Of a stretch of DNA of 64,000 nucleotides, positions 1 to 12,079 are shown piece by piece (position 1 is the first letter of the stretch; every line of letters starts with the position of its first letter). Made by a program: the position numbers and the translations under genes. Source of the DNA: Rhytidiadelphus loreus (Eukaryota; Streptophyta; Bryopsida; Hypnales; Hylocomiaceae); assembly GCA_947034895.1 (NCBI GenBank), contig OX344764.1:21576001-21640000 (forward strand), read 5' to 3'. Below the pieces are notes generated by a model. It saw nothing but the letters and a program-made list of their open reading frames with translations, was not told the DNA's origin and made no database searches.

Positions 1-1014
1 TATAGCTATGCTGATTGCCACGGACCGCAATATATCACGAGTTCCCAATTCCAAGTTGAATAAATTTCCTCACGCGAAAATCCTAAACCCTAATTCTTGC
101 TCAGTCTGTGAAACTCCCATATCTGCTCCTAAGCCAAAAAAAAAACGGGATGAATTAGAGGACCTGCTATTTGAATTGCACTGCACTAATTGCGCAGCAA
201 GATATCATGAAATTAATTACTCGCGCTCCGCAAGCTCCGAAGGAACAAGCGCTAGTCTACTCTGCTGTAGTAAGAGCAGGAAAGGTCGATACAACGTTTC
301 TCCTCCAACAGCTGGCATCTCACCTCCATCCTACAATTTCCATCACACTGCCACGAGCTCCAATTAAAATGGCTCCAAACCAACTGCCAGAGCAGAGAAA
401 CAAGTCAGAATCCCTCTACAAATCCTGCACAAGCGGGCATTGCAGTACTACACACATTCAGTCATCCTAACACAACAGTACGAGAAATCTCCCTCCTTGA
501 GCCCTCAATTCACCACAACAACCATACGTGCACCCGCAACAGACTGCAGCAAAAGCTCGCGAGCTTGGGATCAACCGATCAAGGAGTTCCCAACCTCTCT
601 CACCATGTCCATTCCTGTCGACGCTTGCTCCTTTGCGGAAACGGTAGTTCTTCTCCTCGCGAATGCCTGATACCCTCATCTTATCTGGGCCCCAAACATC
701 AATCGAAACAGATTACTGTGTGGGTGTTGTTGCACTCGGCCCTCTTTAATATCACATCCTCTAATACGTAGTATAACACGTTTCTCACCAAGCCTTTGGG
801 AACATATATAAGTTAGAAGATAGATAGATAAAAAAGATAGATAAAAACTCCGGTCTTCAGAAGAGAAGATCAGCGTGAATAAAGTGTCTGTTTGTAATGA
901 CAATGAGCTAATGTCCAATGGATCAAGAGTCATTGATGCTAAGTTAGAAGATATAAGGTAGTATGCTGTTAAATGGCACTTGACCTTAAAGCGCCATCTA
1001 GAAGGTTTATACAT
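1..1014. other. Unassigned, possibly transcribed segment at window edge
   Basis: The first kilobase is less AT-rich than what follows and has several overlapping open frames on both strands. The plus-strand frame at 8-367 contains two CxxC pairs (CSVC and CTNC, about residues 31-34 and 59-62), the second followed by AARYHE, which loosely recalls a zinc ribbon. The minus frame at 467-679 starts with a plausible ATG, but I do not recognise the protein. A plant telo-box (AAACCCTAA) sits at 85-93. The left end is cut by the window, so this may be one end of a gene outside. No product is assigned. Confidence 0.2.
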
Positions 1015-4000
1015 TTCAAATTTCAGTTATGTACCTATTTGGATGGAGCGCTTTCAAAAATGAACTTTGACCCTTAATAACTTTTGCATACAATATCCAA
1101 ATGTGGCGTTTTTTGGTGCGTTGGAATGTCCTTTCACTTGCCAACATGAATATATGAAAATTTGACCAGTTTCATAATAGCAACTAGGCTTAGTAGTAAC
1201 AAGTGACGGTTTTGGATGTACCCACCTTATCCGTTGTGGTCATCTTCCCAATTGGAATCTAGTGGGCTTTCCAGTTGCACTTGTTTTTATTCTAATGTAG
1301 TGAAAAGAGTAAAGTGACGTAATAACTAACTACATAGTGGTACATTGAAAGTGAAAGTGTCATCATATCAATGCCTAAATAGCACCTACAGAAATATTGT
1401 AGTTACATTCCTATAATTTGAGCACTAAGAAAATCCAAAATGAAAATTCTTTTAGTACTAAAATACCTTAAACATATATTTAAATAAAAACTATGTAATT
1501 ACACTGATTATGTAAATTTGTTTTGGAACTATTACAATGACTTTTTAGTATGTATCTATCCATTAATTGTGATCATACTAAAAACAATTCAAATTATTGA
1601 ATGAACACTGAATTAGTGGTAGGAACTTTTTGATGCAACAATGATAGTCTAATGGGGTTGAAAGGGTTTAGATTTAGGGTTTAGCAAAATTTTGTTGATT
1701 TTGTCCAAATCAACTTGTCTAAGGTGACTAAAGCCTATTGATCCAAGGTGCATTTTCTAGTAGTGGTTTTAGTTCTTTAGAGCAATATCCACTATAGAAG
1801 TAGAGGAATTCCACTATCTTTGAGAAGACTATTGCTCAATGGGAGTTGGGAGTTGATGCTACAAATCTATATAGACATAATAGTCTTAAAAACTCTCAAC
1901 AATTAGATCTAAGAATAAATCACAACAACCAATTGGGACAACAAATATGGAGGTACAATTCAAGCATTGACTCTTCACAAAGACAAAGACAAAACTATTA
2001 AAATGTCGTTTTTCAATTTAGTGGTGAATTTTTCTTATAGAAATCCAAATTCACTTAATGAATGCATTTGATCTAAAAGTTCCAAAGGTAAAAACAATTG
2101 TTACTAAACAAATAGCTTAGATTAACATGACTATAGAAAAAAAATCAACTCCAAAAAATTGCCAAATGAATAGTCACTAGTATGTCTACTAACCAAGTAG
2201 GGTATTTCAAGCAAATACAAGGCAAAAGGAAATTAGAAGAATATTCAATGAACATTATCTTCCTTCTACACCAAATTTCCATATTTTTGGCCTTAATTCT
2301 GATAGAAGTTGTGGATGAGGAATATCTTTCATGCCCACCAAATTTCATGACATTTGGAAATATGAGTCAAAAGTTATGGCCTAATATGTAGTTTACTTCT
2401 CAACTCGGGTAGTCTGGGCAGATCTAAAAAATTACTTTTTTCAAAAATAAAAATTTGAAATTGGTTCTCTAGATTTATATATGTGTGGAAATCTTTAAAT
2501 CATTCCATTTTGATCAATGAGTCAAAAATTATAAGGTGTTTTAGTTTGTGGGCAGTTATGGAATCTCTACTCTAAAATAAACTTTGAAGCCCTTTATTTT
2601 ACTCAATTTTCAATATTTTTGGAAAAAAAATAAAAATACTAGATGTAGATTGTTTATTTACAAAATTTCAACCATTTGGATTGGCATTTTTCAATTTCAT
2701 AAATAAGTATTTAACAATTTTGTATTTTGAATCATTCTCTACATCTTTCTACTTACTATTTTTTTCCTATGTGTTGTACAATTTCAAATGATCTGAAAAT
2801 TTTCAAGCATGTGGCCAACTTGAATAATGAATCCAAAGAAGCACCACCATTTTTTTCCATTTTTTCATACAAATGTGACCTTGTGAAATGCTGCTGCCTG
2901 GTTTTTAGCAAGGGCAAAAAAAGGATTTTTGTCACTTTAAACGCTAACTTCTCACAATCTACAAGGTGTAAAATTCTGAAATTTTTTCCACATCTTCTCA
3001 ATCTACCATACCACAAGATCCTACGATTACATGTGTTCAAAAATGAAATTTTTCAAAAATTTGGTACTTGTAATAGAAATGGCAGTTTTTGAGTGTTTTT
3101 TGTGATAACAGAGTCAAGGAATTTTAGGGGTTAACAATGCAAGAAAATGGGGTCACTCAGTAGCAAAGAATGGATGTTTGACAATGGCCTAAATTATTAA
3201 AGTAAGGAAAGTGGCATTAGGACTATACTTCTTCACTAGGATCTAGTTTAGGCTCATCCTCTAAGTGAGATAAAGAATTAATTAGATGCTATGATTTTGT
3301 GATTGCTGAACTTTGTAGTGTTGGCAGATTAGGTGATTGAATAACTTTCTCTATTGTGTCCTTAAATGAGTCAAGGATTGGAATAAAGTTTAGTGGTAGC
3401 GGTAGTAGGATAAAAATCAGCTTTTGAAGTAACGTGTTCTGAATAATGTTCCTTCTAAGAGCATCACCAACTATTCACAAGGAAGGAGGTTTGGGCGGGG
3501 TTGGTGAGAAAAAAGACCTTGGTCCCAACAAAATTCCCTATCCAAATGATAGGACACCGTGCTTAAGATGTTGTTGACTTATGGGAGATCTTGTTCTTTT
3601 GTTGGTTTGTAGGCCATATCTAATAGTTTTTTAATCAATTAGCTTTATAATTGGATTTTGGTTATGACAAGTCATTAATACATGAGAATGTCTTATTTTG
3701 GTGTATTCGTTCCCTCGTGAATGAATGAGGGATGGAAGCACCCCGGGTGCTATTGTGCTTGGGACAACCCTTTATCCCGGCCTTGTTTTCGGGGAATGGG
3801 TGGAGAAGCTCTAATAAGGTCCATAGCCATGTTTTGGTAATAGCCAAGTACATGGGGAGGACACTGTCACTACATTTGGGGTACCCACGAGTGGTAGAGT
3901 GATTTTTGACCCCCTATTTACTTTTGAATAAACTATAATTTCATCCTAAAATTTTGACCTTTGTTTAACAATGACTAAAGGTTTCTATTGACAAAAATTT

Positions 4001-5008
4001 CAATTCCAAATAACATAAGATGTATTGTCTAGAAAGGGTTGAAAAATGAACTAAAATGGCATGTTCTCCACCCCCATGAACTCTTCTCTCATGGAAGACT
4101 CAAAAGGTGTCAAGTTGTGGCTTAAGCTATACATAATTAAAGCAAATTGATAAGAAAATGACTCGCCACCTACAAGCCAATATTATAAATTGATTGCACC
4201 ACATGTGCAAACTACTTGACAATTTGCTACATTGCTCACCACTTATGAGCTAGCAAATTGACACAAATTACAATACACCAACACACAAATTGTTGTTTTT
4301 TATAAATATTTTTATTGATAATGTCTATATACAAGTTGACTCAAAAAAACTATGACTCTAATTGCAATGGATACATAAGAGAGATAAGAGAAAATCAACT
4401 AGACTTAAAGTCAAGTGGGAGTAATAGAAAGACATGTCTATTCATTTAAGTTTCTTCCTATCTACTTGCCCTACTTCAAATCTTTTCATTTAGCCTATTT
4501 GATATCTAATCTTGTAAATTGTCCTTTTATATCGATTATCAACGAATTTATCATGGTCCAATGGAAATACAATCTATTAGCTACTCCTATTTACACTAGA
4601 AAAAGCAAATAGACAATTGGAAAATTCACGTGACTACAGTATTACATGTATTACTTTTTCTGCTGCACGTAGGTTGCTAAAACGTGGGGAGTGTCCTCCC
4701 CGTGGCCAAGTAGAATTGATGGTTAAGCTTGCGATGTCGTAGAGCTATCATAATATTGGTTTAAATTCAACAAGTTGGTGGGCAACGTGCAAAAATTTGG
4801 TCTTTTCTTTTAATAATTGACAACAATCTTTGAAAACACTATAAGAAAGCCTTGTTTTATGTGGCGTTAAGGAAGAATAAAAGTCCAGAGGTTGGAGCTC
4901 CAAAAGCAACAATTTTAGAGTACGTTTCTAAAAATGTAGTGATGTCATTGCAGATATAGGCTGACATTACTGTTGACACGTATGTTTTGCCAAATGTTTA
5001 TTTAAATA
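1015..5008. other. AT-rich intergenic DNA, no gene seen
   Basis: About 4 kb of AT-rich sequence without a convincing exon. The open frames present (for example 2727-3092, and the minus frame 2756-3040 that overlaps it) have the low-complexity composition expected of AT-rich non-coding DNA and no recognisable motif. Slightly GC-richer patches at 3700-3820 and 4670-4720 show nothing identifiable. Confidence 0.5.
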
Positions 5009-5092
5009 GATACACATTTTTTTTTAAATAAATGAAATGGAATTGCAAAAGGAAGCGGAACAAGACCGTCAGCCATACAGATACACATTTTT
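5009..5092 (-). mobile_element. Very short 5'-truncated LINE insertion with target duplication
   Basis: A direct repeat of about 14 bp, agatacacattttt, is seen at 5009-5022 and again at 5079-5092. The roughly 56 bp in between start with a T-run followed by AAATAAATGAAATGGAATTGC. That resembles the last bases of the larger LINE just downstream (T-run, AAACAAATAAAACC, then GGATTCCATTGC). I read it as the last few dozen bases of a related LINE inserted with its poly(A) toward lower coordinates. The call rests on the repeat pair and the shared 3' tail. Confidence 0.6.
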
Positions 5093-5193
5093 CAAAACGT
5101 GATTGAGAACATGACTCTTCCATAAGGGCAGTTAGTACTTTAATTATTCAATGTCAGAGATCTTACTGAAGACTGTGGTCCAAGTTGACGTGA

Positions 5194-6150
5194 TTTTTTT
5201 TTTTTTAAACAAATAAAACCGGGATTCCATTGCAAAGGCACAAATACAACACCACCAGCCACAAGTGGCCTGGGGCGACACAAAGAAGGATAGCGAGAAC
5301 AAACAATTAAAAGACACGGACAGACAAAAGAGCCAAGAGCGCAAGCACGGGGGAAGGCCTTGAGGCCAACCGCGGCCAGCAGGAGGCGTTGACAAGCATC
5401 CGCGCATGGGAGATTAGGGCAGTTGAAAGAGGAAACTGACGCTCAGGCCGGTGGAGGTCCAGCTTGGTTGACCAGCCTTCATGGTGGCAAAGATGTTAAA
5501 TTTACACCTGTGCTTGGAGAAGGCATCGAGGAGTTTACGTTGGGAATCGACTGAACGCCTGTGGCCACTGTGGATGTTAGACCATTCTAGTCTGCCATAG
5601 TCTAGCAAGCCATTCCAGATATGTTGCATGAGTTGTTCGGGCGGCCAAACTTTGTCCTTGAAGATCAATCGTTCCTTTGTATCCATAGTGACCAAATGAT
5701 TGTAGTTCTGGCTTCCATCCATAACCTCTTGATTGGGTTGAATTTCCTCGGGATGGCGATTGAAAAAATTCCTTGCCGCCAATTGAGGGGCTGCCATGGC
5801 CCTTCGGCTTTGCTCCGCGGAGCAGGGTGTTCATGACGTGGATAATCCACTGCCAGGCGAGTTGGGCGTGGTAGCACTCCCAGAACGTATGGAGGACGGA
5901 TTCTATAGCTCTTCTTGGGCAAACCGGGTACTAGCTGGTGTCAATCTCATTGTTAATTTTCCCTCTCTATTGGTTCACTGCGACTGCCCTGTGCTATATG
6001 AGCCAGAATAGACCTGCATCCTTCCTGACATTTTTTGGCGCCTAGACCATGTTCCATTGCAGTCTGAAATCTCTTAAGAGCGCTCCACTCCATTTCCGTT
6101 CCACAGGATTGGGCACAAGGTGGGACTTGTGTAAGAGCTTGCGGCCTAGA
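5194..6150 (-). pseudogene. 5'-truncated non-LTR retrotransposon (LINE) with decayed reverse-transcriptase C-terminus
   Basis: Read on the minus strand, 5990-5420 gives overlapping frames with a LINE-type C-terminal region: CPRRAIESVLHTFWEC followed by HAQLAWQWIIHVMN, then FKAI-like and IWSLWIQRND stretches, and near the end LLDYGRLEW. This fits the zinc-knuckle and tail region after the reverse transcriptase in plant LINEs (Cys...His...Cys, then the 'IW..W..RN' helix). The reading shifts frame around 5830-5760, so the copy is broken. A 3' untranslated stretch follows and ends in a poly(A) tail, visible as T at 5194-5206. The 5' limit near 6150 is set by where the next gene remnant starts. 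I did not find the target duplication. Confidence 0.6.
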
Positions 6151-6151
6151 C

Positions 6152-6388
6152 ATGCTTCAGACATTTTTGTACAACGCTGTGGCAAACGCTTCAAGAAGGC
6201 GTCCTCGATTTGGTGTTCGTGCCTACGATAGTTCTCGGGAAAGGAGGGATCCAGAAAATCCTCCTAAAAAGGAAACCCTCCTAACCACAAAATCGATCGC
6301 GCCTCTTGCTGCGAAAGTGTGCTGCCAAAAGAATTGTTTGGAACCATTTCTGCGGGGCCAAATTCAAGCCATTTAGTCCCAGCTTCAT
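6152..6388 (+). pseudogene. Decayed transposon-type protein gene, 5' part (before the CACTA insertion)
   Basis: The plus frame from 6152 reads NASRRRPRFGVRAYDSSRER and later AAKVCCQKNCLEPFL, a Cys-rich N-terminal stretch. One stop (TAG, 6374-6376) interrupts it just before the CACTA element. The frame runs to codon CAT at 6386-6388, the target site of that element, and resumes at 9656. I recall similar CC..C-type N-termini in a transposon-associated family of seed-free plants and animals (DUF7869-like; from memory, not searched). The gene is dead: it has stop codons here and in the 3' part and is split by a 3.3-kb insertion. Confidence 0.5.
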
Positions 6389-6680
6389 CACTAGTAGAAA
6401 ATTCAGTGTCCAACTTCACAAAAAAGTGTTGATTAGGACAAAATAGTTTGTGTTGATTTGGACCTGCTGATTTGGACAAAAATCAACAAGTTTTTGTTGA
6501 TTTGGACAAAATTCTAGCTAAAACTTGTTGATTTGGACAAAAATTGCAACTAAAACTTGTTGATTTGTACATAATTTTCAACAAAAATTTGTTAGTTTTT
6601 TTTCAATTTTTTAATTTTGAAAAAAAAAAAATTAAAAAACTACCGTGCGAGCGCCACGTGGCACCGCCACGCGGGCGGGG

Positions 6681-6745
6681 TGCAATGGGGTTTGAACCTT
6701 GCACCCCTTGGCTAGGAGTGCAAGGTCTTACCCATTGCACCATGC
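6681..6745 (-). repeat. tRNA-like (pol III box) sequence inside CACTA family A, copy 1
   Basis: On the minus strand a TGGTGCAATGGG (A-box-like, plus 6731-6742) is followed 32 bp later by GGTTCAAACCCC (B-box, plus 6687-6698), with a CCTTGCA/TGCAAGG stem between. The ends pair over 11 bp (GGTGCAATGGG/CCCATTGCACC), longer than a tRNA acceptor stem and overlapping the A box, so this is not a functional tRNA. It occurs again at 37489-37553 in the second copy of the host element. It is probably a fossil SINE head or a tRNA-derived piece captured by the CACTA family. Confidence 0.6.
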
Positions 6746-6812
6746 GAAATATTACATGACCATAATGGGAAAAAAAAGTTATTTATTTCGGTTTTCAAAT
6801 TTTGGTCATTTT

Positions 6813-7187
6813 TGGTTTAATTCAGCAGACTTTGGAGGCTAATTTCTCATAGTATAGTACCTTTTTTCAAAATACTTCAAACTAGTAAAATTTGAAAGAT
6901 CAATTAAACTTTCATCTCCAAAAATCCGTTTGTGATTTTGAGTTTTCAGTAAAAATTTATGGGCAAAATTCAGAGAGGGTTTGGAATGAAATTATTTTTT
7001 GATATTTACAAACACTCTCTCTGAATTTTGCCCATAACTTTTTATTGAAGACTCAAAATCACAAACGGATTTTTGGAGATGAAAGTTTACTTGATCTTCC
7101 AACTTTTACTAGTTTGAAGTTTTTTGAAAAAAAAGACTGTACTATGCAAAAACAGCCTCCAAAGTCTGCTGAATTGAAAAAAGACTG
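6813..7187. repeat. Long inverted repeat (arms about 170-190 bp) inside CACTA family A
   Basis: The left arm begins near TTCAGCAGACTTTGGAGGCT (about 6822) and runs to the AATTCAGAGAGGGTTTGG region. The right arm reads back from CTCTCTGAATTTTGCCC (about 7015) to AGCCTCCAAAGTCTGCTGAA (about 7154-7173). Mismatches are few. The second family copy (about 37635-37990) has the same structure. A transcript through it would fold into a long hairpin, a possible small-RNA source. Confidence 0.8.
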
Positions 7188-9059
7188 AATTGTGAGTTAA
7201 GTAGTTAATAGAAAATATTTCTATTGCTTATACAATGTCAAACTTGGTGGTTTAAAAATTTTCCACATGAAATTTTAGTGTTAAAAACTTCAATTCAATT
7301 AAAGATATTTTAAATATTTGGCAAACATTTTACTAGGAGGTGGTTTGGACACAATTCCTATTCAAGTTTTTTGTAATGTAGAACATACAATTTGAATAGC
7401 TCTAAATTAGAATTTGGAAATTGCTCATTTAGAATTTAAATATTTAAAAAATTTTGTGTTCAAGAATTGTGTTGAAAGTTTAGAATTAAATTTAGTTTTT
7501 TTAAAAACACACTTGATTTTCATTTTTTTTTAAATTATTAAGTAGAAGCAAGTTCAAGATTGAAAGAAAAACTAAAGCGTTAATAGCTCTAAAATGGAAT
7601 TGAAATACAATAATGTCAACGGTGAGATTGTTCTAAATAGGAAACTTAAAGTTGTTAAACATTTTTTTTTGAAAAATTGTGAGAATTGCATCCAAAATTG
7701 CATCCAATAAGTTATTTTTTCAAGAAGATGTTCAAATTGCCCGAAAAACAAAATTGTTTTTAACTTTCATAGAACTAATCAAATGGAATGAATAAAAGCT
7801 TCACATGTAGACAAAAATATGATTTTCAAGAAGGAAAAAATTAAAAAATTAATTTCAAATTTCTGTACATTTCTTATTCTGCCTAGTGACGTGAAATTTA
7901 TGGTTAAGATGCCATAACTTTTGCTCCCGAGCACCAACTGAAATAAAATCTATATTACCACGAAGCTAATAAGTTTTTCTATCTTATGAGGAGGTTTCAA
8001 AAAGTTTAACTAAAAATTAAGATCATACAAACTTGCCCGAAATCCATTTTGTCCACCGAGGGGACAATGGTCCTTTAGGGGTCAGAAAATTTTTAATTTA
8101 AATTTAAACCTCTAAAGAACAAAGTAGAATTTTTTGACAATATTTCTAGTGTTTTTATTCATGTATTTAGAAATTGATTTCCCTTTTTTTTCCTTTAAAA
8201 TTTTACACAACATGTGGTGAAGGGATAGTTTGAAGGACTCACAATTTTTATAACTTTTGATTACATCATGAGAAAGTTATTGTATGATGTATAGATTTTC
8301 TAGATATGTATGCATGTTAGCCAAGTAGATTTGAATGTATTTTTCAAATAAATAGGAATTTCAAATTAGTTTCTAAAATAGGATGCAAATAGAATTTCAA
8401 ATTAGTTTCTAAATAGGATGCAAATTTTTGACTACAACATGTACATTAGTACATTACAACCATTAGGTTTGGAAATCTTTAGTTTCATTACTAGAATTCT
8501 TTTCATTGAATGTTGTAAATCAATCTCTATTTATATCCACTTATTATTTTCTCCAAGCATGAATATAAAATATTTTTTGTTGCAATTTTTAATATAGATT
8601 CTTTAACATATTTTTTTAGCATATGATGGAAAATTACAAATTGTAGAATTGATATGTATCTAAATTTTTCAAATAAAATTTTGGAAAAATGAAATATAAT
8701 CATTTGGTATGAATGAAACATTATTTTTTTTAAATCCAAGCATCATGATGTTGCAATTGGTGAAGTTTTTTATTTTACAATTTCAAGATGGAAAATAGGT
8801 CAAAATAAATATAAGTTAGATCATTTAGTTAAATCTATTGAAAAAATAAATATAAATGAAGATTTAAGCCTTCTTTGAAGACTAATATTTAGAAGCAATT
8901 ACGGGCCTTTCATATGTTAAAAACCTTGATACAATCAAAGTTGAATTACATTATGAATTTAATTAGAACTTCAATCAAATTCAAAATATAATTGAAAATA
9001 AAATACGATTTGAACTCTAAATTCATAATTTTTGAAAAATTCTTAAAGATTTCAAAAAC

Positions 9060-9430
9060 ATTCCACAAACAATCCCAAAACAACTCCAAAAACAACCTCA
9101 AAAAATCCAAATCCTCCCCCCTCCCCACACCTCCTCAAACCTCCTCAAATCAATCCAAAAACAACTCCAAAATCAACCTCAAAACAACCCCCCAAACAAC
9201 CCTCAAACAACCTCCAAAACAACTCCCAAACTACTCCCAAACAACTCCCAAACTACTCCCAAACAACCCCCAAACAACCCCCCAAACAACCCCAAAACAA
9301 CCCCAAAACAACCCCCAAAACAACCCCAAAACAACCCCAAAACAACCCCAAAACAACCTCAAAACAACCCCCAAAACAACCTCAAAACAACCCTAAAACA
9401 ACCCTAAAACAACCCCAACACAACCCTAAA
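9060..9430 (+). repeat. CAAAACAACCCC-type minisatellite
   Basis: About 370 bp of degenerate 10-13-bp units (caaaacaacccc, cccaaacaacc) near the right end of CACTA family A copy 1. The homologous place in copy 2 (about 62230-62340) has only a short version, so the array expanded in this copy. The 134-residue Asn/Pro/Thr/Gln-rich frame across it is a by-product of the repeat and not a gene. Confidence 0.85.
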
Positions 9431-9652
9431 ACATTGAACAAAAACATGTTGATTTGGTTGTTGCACTATTCACATGAACAAAAATTTGTTAAACCATTTT
9501 GTTAACTTGTGCTCAAATCAACAAAAATTTGTTAACCATTGTGTTAGCTTGGGCTCAAATCAACAAAAAAATGTAAAAACGGTCAATGCAGTATTCAAAT
9601 CAACAAGTTTTTGATGATTTTCTGTTGATTTGGACACAATTTTCTACTAGTG

Positions 9653-10867
9653 CATCTACATGGTGGGGTATACAATTGGAAGTCTTGCTTGCTTGATGTG
9701 CACAAGCAAACCCATCTTGATAGGAGTGGAAGGGATATGATCAGATTGGGCAACCTAGAAGTTTGTCCCACTACCTGGTGTGCAATTCATGGAGTATCGA
9801 AGGCCATATACTACAGATACAAAGAGGATGCAAAGGCAAATAAGCAGCCTGAGTACCACAGTAATCTTGGGTCCAAGAAACCTCGAACTCACACTATTCA
9901 AGTCCCCGATTTCAAACAATTTGTGGAAGGATTTTTGTATATAAGCGGAGATGCTTTATAGGGTCATTCTCAAGCACAACAATTCAAGTTCTACAAGGAT
10001 TCAAATGGATGGCCCTTGATGCAATATAAGATCCTATGTACAGACGTTGGTTGGTTGCCAAAGGAAGGTGGAGGAATTTGTTTGTGAAAGGAGACTATAG
10101 ATGGACGTTCCTTGGTACCTATTGGTGCTCTACAACCTTTGACTCCTTAGAAAATGCGTTGCTTCGAGGAAGTTTGCAAAGGCTTGGACGGCTATATTGT
10201 TCCATGGAGTCAAATGTCAGATGCTGACATGTCTGGAGAATATCAAAGGAAAATTGATCCAGTATGAAAGTATTGTGAAGGAATAAGGTCATCTTTTAAT
10301 GAATCTCTTATTGTTCAAGAGGCTTTAGAGCATGGATTTTGGCCGAATTCTATAGCTGGCACAGATGAGGTGGGCCAAATGTAAGACGATGGCACACCAC
10401 ATGAAGATATTGAAGAAGATGTGCATTTTGTTGGTCGAAGGTAGAATCATCTACATCCTTCATTCCGTGTTGAACATGATACTTTTGCAAGATATTTTGT
10501 CGTTGTACGTCCTGTAGACGATGATCTAAATCCATTTTGGCTTGCACAAGCAATCTCAAATCTAAATCGAGATCCCGGTCATGTAAATTCCATTAAGTTG
10601 TAGTATTGGAAGCCTACATCTTTTCAGCACATTGACGAGGACACGTATGCTGGTTGGGATACAAATCAAGGCAATTCTTGGTGCGAAGATAACGTTTTCT
10701 CGCCTAGTTGGACACATACGGACAGTATTTTGACTACATGGAAGCCACGTTTCAGAGCAAGTACCTCAGATTTAAGAATTAAAATTCCCAAAAATCAGAT
10801 CACCATCATCAAGCAGTCTGTGGAGGCCTATGTGTATGGTGAAGGCAACGATGCATTCGTGGCATGA
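9653..10867 (+). pseudogene. Decayed transposon-type protein gene, 3' part (DUF7869-like, tentative)
   Basis: Continuing in frame from the 5' part across the CACTA insertion, the sequence reads LHGGVYNWKSCLLDVHKQTH, WCAIHGVSKAIYYRYKEDAK, then DFKQFVEGFLYISGDAL-stop-GHSQAQQFKFYKDSNGWPLM, GWLPKEGGGI, ADMSGEYQRK, HPSFRVEHDTFARYFVVVRP, WDTNQGNSWCEDNVFSPSW and IKIPKNQITIIKQSVEAYV, ending near 10867. At least five stops interrupt it (the first at 9959-9961). I recall this pattern from DUF7869-type proteins of mobile elements. The usual catalytic middle appears to be missing: the text jumps from the N-terminal HGVSKA block directly to the C-terminal block. Family name from memory; a dead copy. Confidence 0.55.
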
Positions 10868-10981
10868 GGATGGATAGATTGTAGCAATAGTAAAATATTA
10901 GGTGGTTTTATAGTTTTCGAATATTTTGAAATTGTTGCTTAAAAAATTATAGGAAAACAAAACAAAACAAAACAAACAAAA

Positions 10982-10985
<4 letters not shown>

Positions 10986-11058
<73 letters not shown>
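10986..11058. repeat. (TA)n microsatellite
   Basis: About 73 bp of uninterrupted TA dinucleotides just downstream of the decayed DUF7869-like gene. Confidence 0.97.
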
Positions 11059-11063
<5 letters not shown>

Positions 11064-12023
11064 TGTAGAAAATTTCAAATATTGAGTATTTATTTTTTAT
11101 ACTATTTACAAAAATTAAAAATTAGAAAAATTAGAAAAATTAGAGAGGTAGAAGAAGTGGAATTAGTTTGCAATTTTACTATGTTGGTTGTATTGATCTT
11201 TTTCAATGTTGTTTTACAATCTAATATTTTGGATGTGGCCTATATAATAAAATTTCATTGTTATTTCCAGATTCATTTGGGTGTAATTTTGCAATTTATC
11301 TTTTGCATTTTAACAATCTTGTTTGTTTCTTTATATTTTAAGTTGGGTACATCTTTATTTTTTTTTGTCAATGACTTTTGTAATTGTGAACTTTGCCACT
11401 TATGTGCATGTCATTTGAGGTACTTCAAAAATACTATTTATTATAATATTGATTGCTTCAAGTTTTAATCTTATTAGTTACCTTCTTCCGTCTTTGATTA
11501 TAGAAGTCTACATTGAGTGTACCAAGAAAAAAAAATTTATTTCTACTATGTCCTCAACTCATTTACCAACCTAAAATATGAAATGTGTATTGTAGGAGTG
11601 AAGAGTTTTGAAACTCTTTTTTATACTTCCCCTAAATCCATTTTTCATTCATTTATTAAAGTCTCAATTTATTTAAATGTCTCAATTTAATGAACACTTT
11701 TACGTTCTAATTTATGGTGGGTGATTAAAATGAGAATCTTCTTTTTTTCATTTTAATGAATATGGCCTTTATACTTTAAAACTCACTTAAAACACCTTTT
11801 TTTCTTGTAGTGCTCTCACCGTCATGGGCAATACTACAAATTAGAAGTTGCCAACTCCACCCCATTAAAAGTCACATAGTGGACATTCAATTCATAAGAA
11901 CTTTCTTCCACTAACGACAAAAAGAGAAGGGGAACCTTGAAAGCCTTACAAGTTGTTGACCCAACTTGAGTGGCCAACCAAACTTGAGTTGGGCCATATA
12001 AGAGTATTTATAAGAGTTTGAGT

Positions 12024-12079
12024 GGCCAACCAAACTCTTATAAGTACTTGTACGAGAACTTATAAGAGTTTGGTTGGCC
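12024..12079. repeat. Perfect hairpin with 22-bp arms
   Basis: GGCCAACCAAACTCTTATAA and its exact reverse complement flank a 12-nt loop; the paired arms are 22 bp. Further partial copies of the GGCCAACCAAACT text lie just upstream (from about 11970), so this is part of a small palindromic repeat. Confidence 0.8.

Larger units (their letters stand above)
6389..9652. mobile_element. Complete non-autonomous CACTA-type element, family A copy 1 (3264 bp)
   Basis: The terminal inverted repeat is CACTAGTAGAAAATT at 6389-6403, with its reverse complement at 9638-9652. A 3-bp target duplication CAT lies on both sides (6386-6388, 9653-9655). CACTA termini and a 3-bp duplication define the CACTA (CMC/EnSpm) superfamily. 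The subterminal regions carry repeated TTGTTGATTTGGACA-like motifs (6430-6570 and, inverted, 9440-9640). Inside are a tRNA-like stretch, a long inverted repeat, AT-rich DNA and a CAAAACAACCCC minisatellite. No transposase frame is seen, so it depends on another element. It sits inside the coding frame of a decayed gene. Confidence 0.85.

Noticed and set aside
6681..6750. A tRNA gene at 6.7 kb (and 37.5 kb)
   Set aside because: The A box lies in an 11-bp end stem and the arms do not form a cloverleaf; it is repeated within a transposon family.
8992..9396. 134-residue Asn/Pro/Gln-rich protein
   Set aside because: Translation of the CAAAACAACCCC minisatellite.
10868..11468. Membrane protein gene at 11.1 kb
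   Set aside because: Hydrophobicity follows from T-rich DNA; no family signature or exon context.
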